A DNA stretch of 64,000 nt from Dimorphilus gyrociliatus. Its lineage: Eukaryota > Annelida > Polychaeta > Dinophilidae. A program made the translations under genes and the position numbers. The notes beneath the pieces were generated by a model, which saw only the letters and a list, made by a program, of their open reading frames with translations, did no database searches and was not told where the DNA came from. The stretch spans positions 2,599,891-2,663,890 of the forward strand of contig CAJFCJ010000002.1 in NCBI GenBank assembly GCA_904063045.1, given 5' to 3'. This document shows, piece by piece, positions 36,032-48,360 of this stretch; the first letter of the stretch is position 1; each line of letters starts with the position of its first letter.

Positions 36032-36066
<35 letters not shown>
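36032..36066. repeat. (CT)n microsatellite
   Basis: About 17 CT units without interruption. Confidence 0.95.
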
Positions 36067-36068
<2 letters not shown>

Positions 36069-36534
36069 ATCCCTTATTAAACAAACCCTTAGTTTAGGAG
36101 ATAGCTTTTTTAATTTTCTTTTCATATCCTCGTTATAATCAGATTCTTCCAAAAGATCCCACATGATATTATTCGTACAGTTCTCCTCTTCTTTTAAACG
36201 TACCACGGTCGGGACTTCGACTAAGCGTGAAAGTTGACAAAGCGATCGATAGCATGTTTTTAGAACGTTCAATTAAAATGAATATTCAAGGAAAAAAAAC
36301 AACAATACTGCGTCTATCGAATTAAAAAGAAAATAATCATTGTAGGCTTTTTGACGTTTTATTAAATTCTCCTAAAAAGAGGAGACGATAAGGCTCATCT
36401 CTTTATAATAACGCTAATATCACAGATTTTCGAATGAATGCTTTGATATTTTAAATTCTATTCCTGCTTTTGTCTCTTTAAATTACTTTATAAATTATAT
36501 TCATGTTCAATATATGTCATCTTTATTGTTTTAG

Positions 36535-36542
36535 TGACGTCA
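36535..36542. promoter_or_regulatory. Full CRE palindrome TGACGTCA
   Basis: Exact CREB/ATF palindrome. The nearest start codon is that of the coiled-coil gene, 1.5 kb away. Confidence 0.25.
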
Positions 36543-38086
36543 TACTTCATTTTCCTTCTTAACGAACAATCCAATAAACATGTGATTATATAGATCGCTT
36601 ATCTATTAATTTTAACATATAAATATTCAATAAGTGTTTTTTTTCTTAAAAAACAAAAATTAAAATTATCCTAAGGGCTAAGATGTTTGTATTACCCTAC
36701 GATGGATTTTTATTTTCCTTTTTCTCTCCTTCCGCCTTCCTTCCACCATCAACTAAGCCGTTTCCTTGAAAAAGTAGGTGGAAGTTTCTCCGGATACGTC
36801 CTGTTTGTAAATGTTTGCATGATTTACTAATAACAGAATGACTATTTATGTGGTATATTCTACAGTTCAATTTCTTCTTGAATTATTAAAGAACAATCTA
36901 TAACATATTCGATTTCTATTAGTAGAGAAATAAATGTATGAGTTGACCTTATTCAGGGGATAATTTATTACAAGTTTTTTTTGTGAAACATAACACTTCA
37001 TTTCTTTAATTTCCATTATTAATTATTTAAATAAAGAATCGTAATACATGGTTTCAAACAAATATTATCAATAATATACTCCTTCTAACTATTCCCTTTT
37101 TTCTCTATTCAGTTCAATTTTTTTCCCCCAATAAAAAGAGCTATTGCAACGCCTTCTTTCTAAATGGAAGAGAATACGCGTTAGATGGCGTGAGCCAGTT
37201 GAAGTAGACGATTAGTTGACACACTATTTTAGTCTTTTGATCATCAGGTAGTAAGAAAGTACTATAAGGCGATTTCATTCAGGCTAAAGTTCATTTAATT
37301 TAATTAGAAGAGAGTTTTTGTGCTTCTATATAATAGGAAAAGGAACTCGATAAACTTATCCATCCTAGGCCTAGAGACCAATCTCTCTTCCCGAAAGAAA
37401 TATTATCTACCCAGATGCTTTAGGAATTCCCTAAAAGATTCCTTGAGATTATCCTAATTTACATGTTGATCGATTAATCTACTGATATTTTTTATTTGGC
37501 AACAATCGTGTAGGCTGTTTATCCAATTTTGAGGACGAGACTTCAATTAGCAGTTACTTCGTTCCTAGAATAATAATGTGGCAAAGAAAGAGCATTTATA
37601 AACTTAATAGATTTCGAACATCGATTATTGTAATAAAACACTGTATTTTCCCAGTATTTTAGCACCAATATGCAGAAACGAGGCAGCATATACAGTATAT
37701 TTTTCAAATATTTTACTTTAGAGTGACCTTTATAAAGCATTGTCATATAGATAGCTACCAGACAAAAACAAAAAATTCTCTAAATGCTAAGGGCAAGCCG
37801 AATCTGTCCTCTTTTTTCCATAGCTATTGGCACAAGCACTCCCCCTACAAATGGGAAAAAGAATAATGGGCGGAAGATGATTTTTTTTCTTGAGATAAAA
37901 CTATTTTGTGTAGAAAAGGAAAAAAAACGGCCAATTTTTTTTCTTTTTATAGAGATGATAATTTCTGTTCTAAAAGTGAAAGCGACTAGATTATCAACTC
38001 TCTCTCGCAGCAGCTGAGAAAATTAAAAGTTTAACAAGAGCAGGAAGGGTAGGGATTATGAATAGCAGTCGAAATTTTCATTTAAT

Positions 38087-41000
38087 TCATAAAGATGTTT
38101 CGCTTGGTGCTGGCTGTGGTGATTGGCTTGTTGGGGGTAATACGCCGCCGTTTACAGAGTGTTCTAATTGAGCAATCCTCTGCTTCAGAGATTTAACCTA
38201 AAATTGATATAATAGATTATATATTTATTATTAAAAGAAAGTTCTCTCGTAAAATACCTGAGCCTCGCATAAACCTGTTACTGTTTGTACTTTGGTCTCT
38301 AATTTCTTAATTTTAGCCTGATATTTTTTCTTAGCCTTTTCAAAAGCAGTGATAAGGGCGCTGGAGAAAAAAAATTAGATTTAAAAATAGTCTGAAATCT
38401 TGGGGCACTAACAAAATAATTCGTACCTATTGGCATTTTTCAATTCATTTACTAAATCAGTCGACTGCTGGTGCCGAGCTTCAGCGTTCTTCGACATTCG
38501 CTCTAAAGTACTTACTAATTCATGAACTCTATTTTTAAGTTTCTTTTCCCTTTTGAAAACCTCGTCGACGTCGGGGGGTAAATCGGCCAACGTTAAAGTA
38601 CTATTCAATGTACCATTTGTCATTTCCTTCTGCAGCTGTTCAACATTAGTATTGTCAAGTTCATTTTTGCCATATAATTGGACTTGAAGAGCTGTTTTTT
38701 CTTTGTGTAGATTGTGTATTTGGGACCTTAATTCAGCTCGCTCTTCCTTGACAGCTAATAATTCCTGAACGAGTACTGCATTTTCTAAATCAAGACGCTG
38801 CGTTGAGAGGTTCTGAGTGGGCGGGGGATCGACGTTGTGAACGCTCTCCAAGTCAACAACTGTCGACTTCACTGCGGACCTTTCTAGTTTAAGGTCGGCT
38901 ATCATATCTTTTAACTTTGATTCTTCATCAGTTTCAGCCCCGCTCGACGTGTTAGTTGTTGTCGATGAGTTCGTAGATATCGATTCCCAGGGTGCTGACT
39001 GAGTTGTTCTTTGTCTATGACGATTGTTCAGCAATCGTTTAGCTCTCCTCTCAGCGTCTCTTCTTGAATTTAGCGACTTTTCCGAATCGCTGACTCTGCA
39101 GTTAGGCGATAGTAGCTGTCTATCAGCTGTAGCAAAAGCAAGTAGAACTTCAAAGCATTCGATCGCCTGTTCAGCATTCGATAATGCAATTTGCAGAGCA
39201 GTCTGAGGTAGAATATGAGAAGTTAGTTTCGTGTTATATTACCCTACTATTAAACTTCCACTTACCTGATTAGATTCGTATTTGGCAAGCAATTGAGATA
39301 GTCGATCACTATGAGCCTTACTTTCTGAAAGCGAGAGAGAAAGAACGTCGTTTTGAGCTTTAATATGTTCAACTTTAGAGTTCAATCTCTCAACTTCTAT
39401 TTCAAACTCTTTGACCACTCTATCAGGTAAATTACCGGCACCAATACCTTGAATCATTTCTTGAATTTTTGAGCTTTCTCTCCAATCGTGAACTAGTTGT
39501 TCCGCTATACATGCACTCTCTAATCCGGAGTTGCAACTTGTCAAATCCGAACCCAAAAGAGATGTCCTATCAAAAACGGTCTTTAATTTTTTCTTTTCTG
39601 CTATTTTTACAGGACTTGAGCAGGATTTGGAATTTTGAATAGTATCTAATTGGTCAATGCTCTCATAATGATTCGATGATGAAGTATTTGAACCGTCAAT
39701 CCTTTTTTTGAGTTCATCGCGCTCTATTCTGATGAGATGCAGTTGAGATTTCAATTCTCTTACGTCATCTTCACCCGATAAGGAATAATGCAAGTTAGGC
39801 AGAGATTGATGAGGTTCCGTCGAATACTGTAATGGAAAAATACATTAATTTTTTTAATTAGTCTACTTCTTTTGAAAAATGTCAAGCAAACGAATTTAGC
39901 GTTCTCTGTTTATTCTCTAAAGCTGCCGAAATCTTTTTCAAATTTTAATAAGCTAAATAATTCAGAACAACTAGTATTCTAAGCATTAAAGAGAACTATG
40001 TCCAGAGACGCTGAATTCTGAAGGAAATCTTCATCATAATGATGAAGCAAGAGTAAAACACATTAGTAAATACCTTAGATAACACAAAAAATGTCATTTT
40101 GTTGGAACAATAAAACCGTTGACGGAAAAAAAATATTTGCAATTGACCGTGGAACAACAACAACGAAGAATTTATAATATAAGAAAGGAAAAACCACAGG
40201 CTTGTTAAACGTATTACGTAACAGCTACAACAATGCAATCCGTTATGAAAAAAAAATATAGTAATAATAAAGGGGCCGAAGCGAAAGAGCAGGCCGAAGT
40301 GGTATTAATAATAAAATAAGAGAAAAAAAATCGGTAGCTGTCGCTTGTATTCGATTTCAAAATTATAATAAAGTAATGTGGTGTGAAAAGGTGGGGGTCT
40401 AAAACTTGAAAAATAAGGACCTCTGTAGTCTATTTATAAATGGATTAATCACGTATAATACGTAAACTAAATATCAAAAATGAGAGAAAAAACAGACTAA
40501 TTTCCAAGTTTCATTATTTATTCCTTCTATTTTTAAATTCTCTATGGTCTAGTACTTTATTCTTTGTACATACAGATTATGCCTTTGATAGTCTTCTAGA
40601 TTATTTGCTGATGTAAAGCAAATCAGCATAAAGAAACTGTAAAAATTATTGTTAAAATATCTTAATCAGATTTTCGGCGTGCTCTCAGCGCTCTTTTATT
40701 TTTTGTAAACATGAAATCAATTTGCTTTGTGAACTAATATATTAAGAGAAGGAAAGATAATAGATTGATAAGGATGAAATACTTATCAAATAATTCTTTA
40801 TTTTACTTACGTAAATGCACCGTCGTTTATGCTAATTTTTCCGATAAAGATAAATAGCCATATCAGCCTATGTTTATTTTAACATGCATACATCTCATAT
40901 CTATATCTATATACGTATATATATAGATATAGTGTAATGTGTAAATACATATAAAACATATAAATATATTTTATATGAATTGCAAATATGAACGATTTAT

Positions 41001-44000
41001 TAACAAGAGAGGATTACGAAACCCGTTAAATGGATTAGCTAAAAAATATTAAAATCTCTAAAATTGCTGTCAGAATCCCCTCTTCTCAATTAAATGTACA
41101 TTTAAATAGAATAGGAGATGTAGAAATAAAAAGCATCCCACCTTTATATGTAAATTATTCATATTGTCTTTTTCAACTTGAGCTGAGGCTCCCAAATTTG
41201 TGTTAGCTACAAAATAAAATAAAAAAATCGATCAATTTCTCATATAATTGATAAAGTCAACATTGTCCAAGTAAACAGACCTATTATTCATTAGGTGAAA
41301 AATAGTATTAGCTACGCCTGTTAATCGAATCTTAGCGACTCTTACAAGGACTATACACGATATACATCGACCAATAATTAATTAATTGTAAGTTTCTTAT
41401 TACGAAGTGCATTTTACTTAATTACTTACGTTGCTCTACTTCAACACTATCGTTTTCTTCTTCTTCCTCTTCCCTGTTAGACAAACAATCGATATGGTAT
41501 TAGACTATAAAAAAAGGATATAAGATAGAATATTCTTCCCTATCAAAAACTATATACAATATTCACTTTTACTAAATCTATTGAGGCGTCTTTAAGTATC
41601 TTCTTGTGCTAACAGTAGTCTACCTCCGTGTGAATAAAAGTAGGGGGGAGAGGAGGGGCAATAAAAGTAAAAGTAAACAAGGCAAGGTCAAAAAACGACG
41701 CCTCGTAAAATATTTTTCATTTGTAACTGGCCTTTTAATCTCTCGTTTTATATGGGTATTTTTCTAGTTCTAATTCGATTTGAGACAGCCTACTGTACCA
41801 TGAATCTTATACAAATTATTCTCCTGTATATAAAGGATACAAAATAAAGAAACTAATGACTACCTAATAACATCAATATGTTTGGAGGACGTAGTAATCT
41901 TCTTCCGTAATTCAGCTATAACAGACTGTAGTTCGGTCACTCGTTCTTCGTAGCGACTCCTGTCATTTTCTAACACCGATATTTCTTGTTTAACAGCAAC
42001 TTTTTCGGCAATTAAAGATTGCAGAGACGCAAGATGGAGCTGGTGAAAAAAGATAAGATTTCCCATAAGCGATATTTACTTTTCTCGATCTAAGCCAATC
42101 TTACTTACCGAATTGCATAATTGTAAGGTTTTAGAGCATTCTACCCGTTGCGTGATATGTTTCAGAACAGCCGGATCTGATTTTTCCAACATTGAATATA
42201 AACTGTTTTGCGCCAACGCAGCTTCGTCTATATATTGATTCACTAAAACACAAAAAGAAAAGTACAATAACTGTGAAAAACAAATAAGTTAGTTTGAAAG
42301 CAAAATGTTATAGTAAAAACATCAAAGATATACTGAAAAAAGAAAACACTTTCTTTGATGACATCAAGAAAATTGCACAGTTAAATGTCGAATACTATTT
42401 GCTCTAGTGTAAATCGTGAGAAACGTTAATTACTTTGTACTTTCTTTCAACTAATGATTTAATTTTAGGTATAAAAAGATAACGTAATAGCTTCCTAACA
42501 TCTTTGTTAATTAAAGATCTGGTGAATATATTATAAAAAGAAATAGACAAGAGAATTTCGAAAATTTCAACAATTAAAAAGTAAAGAGGGGATTTCAGAA
42601 AATTCTTCTGTTGTAATAACCATGCAGTTATGTCAAATAATTAATGTGACAAAAGTTCCGAAGGGAGATAAACTCTGTACGATTTCCCAAGGGCAAACCG
42701 TATAAGGTCGATTAGATGTGGTCTATTCTATAATAAAAGATATAGGAATAGCAAGTTATCCTGCTTTAACCCTTTTAAGTTATTTATACACTGCATATTT
42801 ATCCGATTTGATAATTCATTATATATTTGGAAAGAATAATTGGACATGTGCTCTTGATACGTACCATTTGAGAATGTGACTGTCCGCCTTGGAGGGAGAG
42901 GGGGCGGTCTACATTCTTGCAATTCAATTTCAGGCTTTAGCTGTGGGGAAGAATAAGTTTTCATTACGAAATCAATTGCAATCATGACAAAAGGATTATT
43001 TGAACTGAAAAATAAACAAAATGAGGGATATAATAATAACATGTGTCTAACACATGCTCAGAGATGTCTCGGTAACTTGATATGACTCCCAAATGATATA
43101 AAATTGAAAAATATAATGAAACATGTAGAGGGGGGAATGGGAAGAACGAGGGAGTGAAAAAAAACGCTCAGCAGAGAGCTGAGAGCCAATCAGGATTATG
43201 AGTCGATGGTAGAACACTCTATGGGCATTTCACTCTCACTCAGCAATGCCTAAACGGAGAAAGTTTAAAAATGTTGAAATTGGATCTTGTGAATTTATAA
43301 TAAATTCGGATACTGTAAGCTCAAGAAGAGTTAGACGAAAGAAAAAACGTGATAAGGACTCGAAAAAAGAAGATATAATAACTCGAGATAGTTTTGTAAC
43401 AAAAAGTCTCTCATCTGACACGGGCTTTAGCGAACCAAGTCAAATAGGTGACTCGCCCATCCATCTAACTGACTCAATAGAAGAAGCAGTTCGTTGGGAA
43501 ATTTCTAAGATGGTAGAGGAAAGACGCAGGACTCAGGAACCAATGTTAGATGTACAATTACCCAGTTTTATAAAGCAAACTATAGAAGATGATAAAGACC
43601 TCATACAACAGGAAAAGTTTAATTATCTGTCTGAAAATTCTCAAAATGACGACAAAGGAGTAAACATTTGGGAACAACTGAAGTTAATTGATTTGGACGA
43701 TTCATTAATTGAAACAGTTGAGTATGGGGGTAGCCGAGTTGAATTTAAATTAGTTGGAATTCTCTTTTAATTATTATTTTCACTATAATAAGAATATTAA
43801 TTTTACAGATAAATTTTAAGAAATCAAATTATTATTTTCTTTCACTGATAGGCTAAAGCTTTTTTTTTAAATTATCTTCTTATCGTTCCAAGAAAACCTA
43901 ATCATGGAAAAATCAATAGGCAGAACAATAAGAATTGAAGCTTGTTAATTTTCCGGTGTTTTCTAGTTTTTCAACAGCCAATAATGATTGGAAGCAATCT

Positions 44001-46248
44001 ATTTTTGTAGTAATATTCTTTTAAACGCCAGGAATTTGTACTTAAAAATCTCCTCGATTTAGTTGTCTCTTTTATGATATTCTACTGGTTTTCAATACTT
44101 TCCTTTTTAAAAAAAAAACAAAGACCAAATAGTTTTTTTCTAAAGCTAATAATCGGCCTTATTCAACGATACTTATTAAAAATCCTAAAGGCGAAATTAA
44201 CTTTGTACTGACTAACTAATGCGCATTTAACAAGGAAAAAAGGAACGGGAAATGATCGTTTGTATGAAAAAGAAATCAGCTAAAGGAATTGTTCATGCCA
44301 TTGCACCATCAAAGATCTGCATTTCTTTTGTATTATTTTTTTATTCTAACAAGACGTCCGTAAAAAAGGGTAGAAATTGGAATAAATTATATATACAAAC
44401 ATAGAATGTACGTTTTAGTTGAATATATTTGTATACCAAACACTCGAAAGTAGATAAAAGAGATGTCAAAGAAATAGTGAGAAAGAATAAAATTGAAATG
44501 GACGGTATCTATAAAGTAAAATAAATAGAGGACTACTCGGCCAGCCCCATTTAACTTCCTTTAGGAATGAACCGTGTCCATTATTCCGATCAATTAGCTG
44601 CGATCGGTTGGAAACGAATGCTTTAAATCGGATTAGGAAAGAGAGACAATTAACCTCAAGAAATAGAAAGGTCGATAAAACGGAACAGGATATTGCAAGT
44701 GAATTTAACGGCCGATTGGAGATATTATACAGTAGGTCATTTGATACTCTACATCTGCCTTTGCGAACTGAGGATACTTCGAATGCTCCTAATCTGTCTC
44801 CTGTGAATAAAGTCTGCCAGACTCAATCTAAGAGCAAATGTAATAAGCTAACTAGTCCTATAGATGGTGCTGTAAGACGGACAACAGATGGAGCTTCTTT
44901 TACAACCGTTGACAAACTACAACAAAGAAGCAGGTGCTTAGGTAAGAATTAAGCTGATTTGTGCCTCAGTCCCTCCCACAGTCTACCTATCAATTATTTG
45001 GAAAACGTTCCAGGTGCCGTTTTCGCCACGTTAAGCGTCGTTACGATTGTGCTCGTGAAAATTTTCTGGGCGGGTGACGCTTAAAGGGAAAATACGGCTA
45101 TAAATAATGAGAAATATAAATCAGCAAACCTGCATTCCACATCTGGCAAATTGTTCATAGGAAATACGATTGTACAGGCCTTGATGGTTGAAATGGACGA
45201 TGATCTCCTCGACGGAGTCTTCCAAGTGTAATTGATGGCACATTTCTTTCAGATCTTCCCTGCAAAACGTTCATTGTTTGTACTGTTTGCGGTATTGTTT
45301 GTTGAATAAATAGCGTAGAGTCAATAAGGGCATCAATCTTAACCATTCAAATAAGTTATTTCCCTCCTTCTGGGCAACATTATAGCATCTTTCATCAATT
45401 ATTGTCTCTATTTTTCTTTTATTTTATTGCAAACTCTGCCCTTAAAAACTCATTATGAAAATAAAAAAAGTTAAAAGTTTCAGAATTAGGTCAAGTGAAA
45501 AAACAGCGTCGTAAAATTTATATGAAAATTAACCATAAAAAAAACGCAAAAGACTCTTAAGAGACTTTTGGTAGAATGAATTCAAAGTTTGCTTTAGGCG
45601 ATGGAACAAATAATTACATTTCACAGGATGAATCATTGAGGATGTAAATATAAAATAACAGATCATTAATGACTAAATTTTTATCTTTCAATACACCTTA
45701 AATATCTTACAAGTGCAAATTCAATGCTCACGTTCTTGCGCACATATAGGCAAATTGTTAAACCAATGGATAGTCCAGTCAACAAATATAAAATGCTCAC
45801 AGCCCTCTAACGCCAACCCTTTCCTTTCTACATACGTAACTTATCCATTCAATGATTAAATTTGCAAATAAAATAAAAAGTCTTTAGAAAAGAGAACAGA
45901 ACATTTGCTTAATGTAATTTACAGTCAATTTAACAATAGAAAACATTCTCTCCAAAAGAAAGAAGGGTACAAATTTTATGTCGAATCTAAATCATTCTTG
46001 ACATTTATTCAATTAGACTTTCTCATACTGACTCACACATAGAATATATTTTCTTAAAGTATATATGCTATATTTATGAAACTTTACAAGTTGTAAACAA
46101 AGTGAAAAATCAAAACAACTTAGGCTTACATGTCTATATATCCATCTCCATCGCGATCGCAAGCTTCGAAAAGCCTTCTAAGCTTTTCTTCTTCTTCAGA
46201 ACTTATCGAGTCTGTACTCGAACTAGGTGAACATTGTAACCTATCCAT
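38087..46248 (-). CDS. MCC: MCC (mutated in colorectal cancers) orthologue
   Basis: Coiled-coil scaffold; the vertebrate protein binds Scribble-type PDZ proteins and dampens Wnt/beta-catenin signalling. Exons: 46130-46248, 45130-45259, 42865-42940, 42109-42242, 41864-42039, 41430-41473, 41142-41206, 39266-39826, 38427-39202, 38258-38360, 38087-38197; 2295 bases, 764 aa, all phases consistent. The first two exons encode an EF-hand, with loop DRDGDGYIDMED. Then a Pro-rich RPPPLPPRRTVTF, extended coiled coils, and the family's TALQIALSNAEQAIECFEVL block. The end is FEKAKKKYQAKIKKLE, VKSLKQRIAQLE and a final SETSL, the class I PDZ ligand seen in vertebrate MCC. Length is similar to human (829 aa for the common isoform). 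The 2.2-kb second intron contains open frames on the other strand. The ATG is the first in frame after an AGATGGCGC motif 113 bases upstream. Confidence 0.93.
39827..41141. other. MCC intron, 1.3 kb
   Basis: AT-rich; TATA-type repeats around 40900-40930. No supported exon or gene on either strand. Confidence 0.6.
43246..43770 (+). CDS. Intronless 174-aa reading frame nested in an MCC intron
   Basis: ATG to TAA on the strand opposite MCC, wholly inside its second intron. The protein starts MPKRRKFKNVEIGSCEF, has a very basic RRVRRKKKRDKD run (possible nuclear signal), then an acidic Ser-rich half (SSDTGFSEPSQIGDSPI, SIEEAVRWEISKMVEERRR). It ends EYGGSRVEFKLVGILF. Composition looks coding rather than random AT-rich read-through. 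A CAG just before the ATG could be an acceptor, so a 5' UTR exon may exist. I recognise no family. Confidence 0.5.
   Translation: MPKRRKFKNVEIGSCEFIINSDTVSSRRVRRKKKRDKDSKKEDIITRDSFVTKSLSSDTGFSEPSQIGDSPIHLTDSIEEAVRWEISKMVEERRRTQEPMLDVQLPSFIKQTIEDDKDLIQQEKFNYLSENSQNDDKGVNIWEQLKLIDLDDSLIETVEYGGSRVEFKLVGILF
44565..44941 (+). CDS. Orphan exon candidate in the same MCC intron
   Basis: Open for 125 codons between a good acceptor (CTTCCTTTAG) and a strong donor (GTAAGA). Phase 2 is needed on entry and phase 1 on exit. The product is Ser/Thr/Arg-rich, for example EFNGRLEILYSRSFDTLHLP and SPIDGAVRRTTDGASFTTVD. I could not chain it in phase to the 174-aa frame upstream, nor find the next exon. It may belong to an alternative transcript of a nested + strand gene. 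Confidence 0.3.
45260..46129. other. First intron of MCC
   Basis: 0.9 kb, AT-rich; no supported feature. Confidence 0.5.
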
Positions 46249-46358
46249 TGCAACTGGATTCGTCAACCTATATCTTGAAAGATCCGAATACGACTACAAG
46301 ATCTCATTTTTTCTAGAGAAATTGACAGGAGTAATTGCGGAACTTCCGGTTCTATTTT

Positions 46359-46371
46359 ACAGATGGCGCTC
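46359..46371 (+). promoter_or_regulatory. CTCF-core-like motif (ACAGATGGCGCTC)
   Basis: Copy of the recurrent AGATGGCGC core, 113 bases upstream of the MCC start codon; a promoter-proximal position. Confidence 0.35.
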
Positions 46372-47134
46372 ACAAAAAAACTGGTCCCTCTTGCTCTCTT
46401 TCTCTGGCGCCTTGTCCAAAATCACAGTTTATCGATTAGCGTGCTTTTCCGCTATTTAAAAAATCGTAAACTATTTCATACATGAAAGGAAATCAATTAA
46501 TTTTCAATTTTTCAGGTACAACTTGAATTCAGAATGAAACTATACAAATGAACTCTGTGTTAATTTATTTACAATCAATTCTATTAGTATTCTAATCAAA
46601 ACATTTTGCAGCTGTGGAATGCATAGTAAACTTTATCATAATACATGAATATCCCTATTTAAGATTCCCTAAGTGTTTATTCTTAAGGAAATTATAAATA
46701 GTATTTATAGAGAGAATTAAAGAAAAACATCGTTAACATTACTAAGATTCCGTTTTAGCATTTAAAGGGGAGGGGGCAAAAGAGTAAGTAATACTGAAAG
46801 ACTCTTGTTTATTGACGATTCTTTGATTACCTTCATTTGTATATTTGTATAAATTATATAATACATTGTGTAAAGAAAAACGAAAGTTAAAGTTAATTTA
46901 CTCTAGTAGATAACAATTCACTGATTTCCTTTTTTTTTTGAAAATCTCTAGAGCTGTTCAATAAAAAAGTTCTATTCTTTTTTTTAAATAAACTTTAAGC
47001 TTAGTTAAATAGAATAAAACTTTTAGAAAACAATAATCTTTTTTAGATAGTTGTTTAGTCCTTATAATAGAGTATATTGTTATTTTTTATAATTTTAAAC
47101 ATTGAGAGAGTGTTACATTGAAATTTAACGCACA

Positions 47135-47142
47135 TGACGTCA
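47135..47142. promoter_or_regulatory. Full CRE palindrome TGACGTCA
   Basis: Exact CREB/ATF palindrome, 374 bases upstream of the LEPROT start codon. Confidence 0.3.
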
Positions 47143-47515
47143 CTGAATACATTAACATGGCTGGTATAAAAGGTGATTATCTTATAATATTAAGACTCTC
47201 GTTGGCTTTTGTGAATTTTCTTTAAAAATTTTACGATTATATTTAATAATATCTACATAGCTACGATAAAAAATATTAACAAGGATGTGAATAGTCCAAA
47301 GGTTCACAAATCTGTGATCAGTTTAAAGGAACCGCGCGAAAAAATTTCAACGTTTTTTTTATCAGCCTAATCTATATTGATTTATACAATCTATTTAAGT
47401 TGTATTATGATTCACAATCAACTGGCCAACATTTTTAACCTAAAATCGTGTAACTAAAGCTCTGTTTTATTCTTCATGAAATCGTCCTCATCCGACTGAA
47501 TCGTGTAACTAAATA

Positions 47516-48098
47516 ATGGCTAATACTGCAGCGTAAGTGATAAAGTCTTGATTGAAACTAATTTGATCATAATTTAGATTGTTATGTTAATTATAGATTA
47601 GTTGGATTAGCTTTTGCTGCTGCTCTGGGAATCACTTTACTCGTTTTAGGTTGTGCTCTCCCTCCCTACAGGTAAAATAAACAGCTGACAACACAGCAAT
47701 ATTACCATTCTTCGCTAAACCACTTTCTTACCGTGAATATTTTTTAGAACATGGTGGCCTATGTTTTCTCTGATATTTTATCTCTTAAGTCCTGTACCTC
47801 TTCTTATTGCAAGACGATACACTGATGTTTTAGAATCAAGCAATGCTTTATTAGAAACATGCTACTTCCTCACAACTGGAATCGTCATATCTGCGTTTGG
47901 TTTACCTATCGTATTAGCTAAGAACCATGTGGTAAGTTCGACCCAAGTTTGCATTTCATTATCTAAAGCATTTAAAAAAATCAGATAAAAGCAGGAGCGG
48001 CCGCTTTGGTGTCTAGTGGTAATGTTGTTATATTCCTCACAATACTTGCATATTTTAAAGTTTTTACTACGGACGATTTCGACTACTCTGGATGGTAA
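47516..48098 (+). CDS. LEPROT: LEPROT / VPS55 family membrane protein
   Basis: Small four-pass protein of the endosome and Golgi; the family (yeast Vps55, vertebrate LEPROT and LEPROTL1) acts in endosome-to-lysosome sorting. Exons 47516-47532, 47597-47671, 47748-47931 and 47985-48098 sum to 390 bases (129 aa; human 131), phases matching. The start is [20 protein letters not shown], then [40 protein letters not shown] and [20 protein letters not shown], ending FDYSGW. These follow the family order closely ([20 protein letters not shown] type segment, the VIFLTI helix, Trp near the C-terminus). LEPROT and LEPROTL1 cannot be separated in an invertebrate. A poly(A) signal AATAAA is at 48257. It converges on BABAM1. 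Confidence 0.93.
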
Positions 48099-48256
48099 TA
48101 GTTTATGTCCAAACAACGATCTGTTTAACAAGCGTTTTTCCAATCGTCTCAAATGTTCATGTAAAGTTTCACTAGGATTGGTGAAAAAAGCTAAAATTCT
48201 ATCATTTTCATTCATATCTATGTAAACTATTTTTTTCCATTCTATAAAATTTAATT

Positions 48257-48262
48257 AATAAA
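48257..48262 (+). terminator. Polyadenylation signal AATAAA, LEPROT
   Basis: 158 bases past the LEPROT stop codon, in the gap before the convergent BABAM1 stop. Confidence 0.45.
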
Positions 48263-48360
48263 TTTATAATATTAAAATATAAAACTTTTGTTTCTTTATA
48301 TAAGGTATAACTAAAATCCAGATTAGAATTGGCGATGTTTCTGTTTCTTCTTATTCGAAT

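Larger units (their letters stand above)
35019..38086. other. 3-kb intergenic region
   Basis: AT-rich. A long (CT)n tract at 36032-36066, a CRE palindrome at 36535 and an AGATGGCG copy at 37183. A - strand segment at about 36085-36170 could be read as an exon ending in a GTTTGT donor but has no partner. Nothing else supported. Confidence 0.5.
46249..47515. other. Intergenic region between divergent MCC and LEPROT
   Basis: Upstream regions of both genes. AGATGGCGC motif at 46361, CRE palindrome at 47135, and a 15-base direct repeat (AATCGTGTAACTAAA) just before the LEPROT start at about 47443 and 47499. No coding exon supported. Confidence 0.5.

Noticed and set aside
35979-36272. - strand frame of 97 codons ending in an (RE)n run
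   Set aside because: The RE repeat is the translated CT microsatellite. The upstream part could be an exon with a GTTTGT donor, but the coiled-coil gene's first exon has no acceptor to receive it.
47157-47225. ATG with MAGIK, resembling the vertebrate LEPROT start MAGVK
   Set aside because: The only donor after it (G|GTGATT) leaves phase 1, and the next LEPROT exon would then read a stop; the start at 47516 splices in the right phase.
47862-48225. - and + strand frames overlapping LEPROT exons 3 and 4
   Set aside because: Opposite-strand and frame shadows of LEPROT coding sequence running into its 3' UTR.
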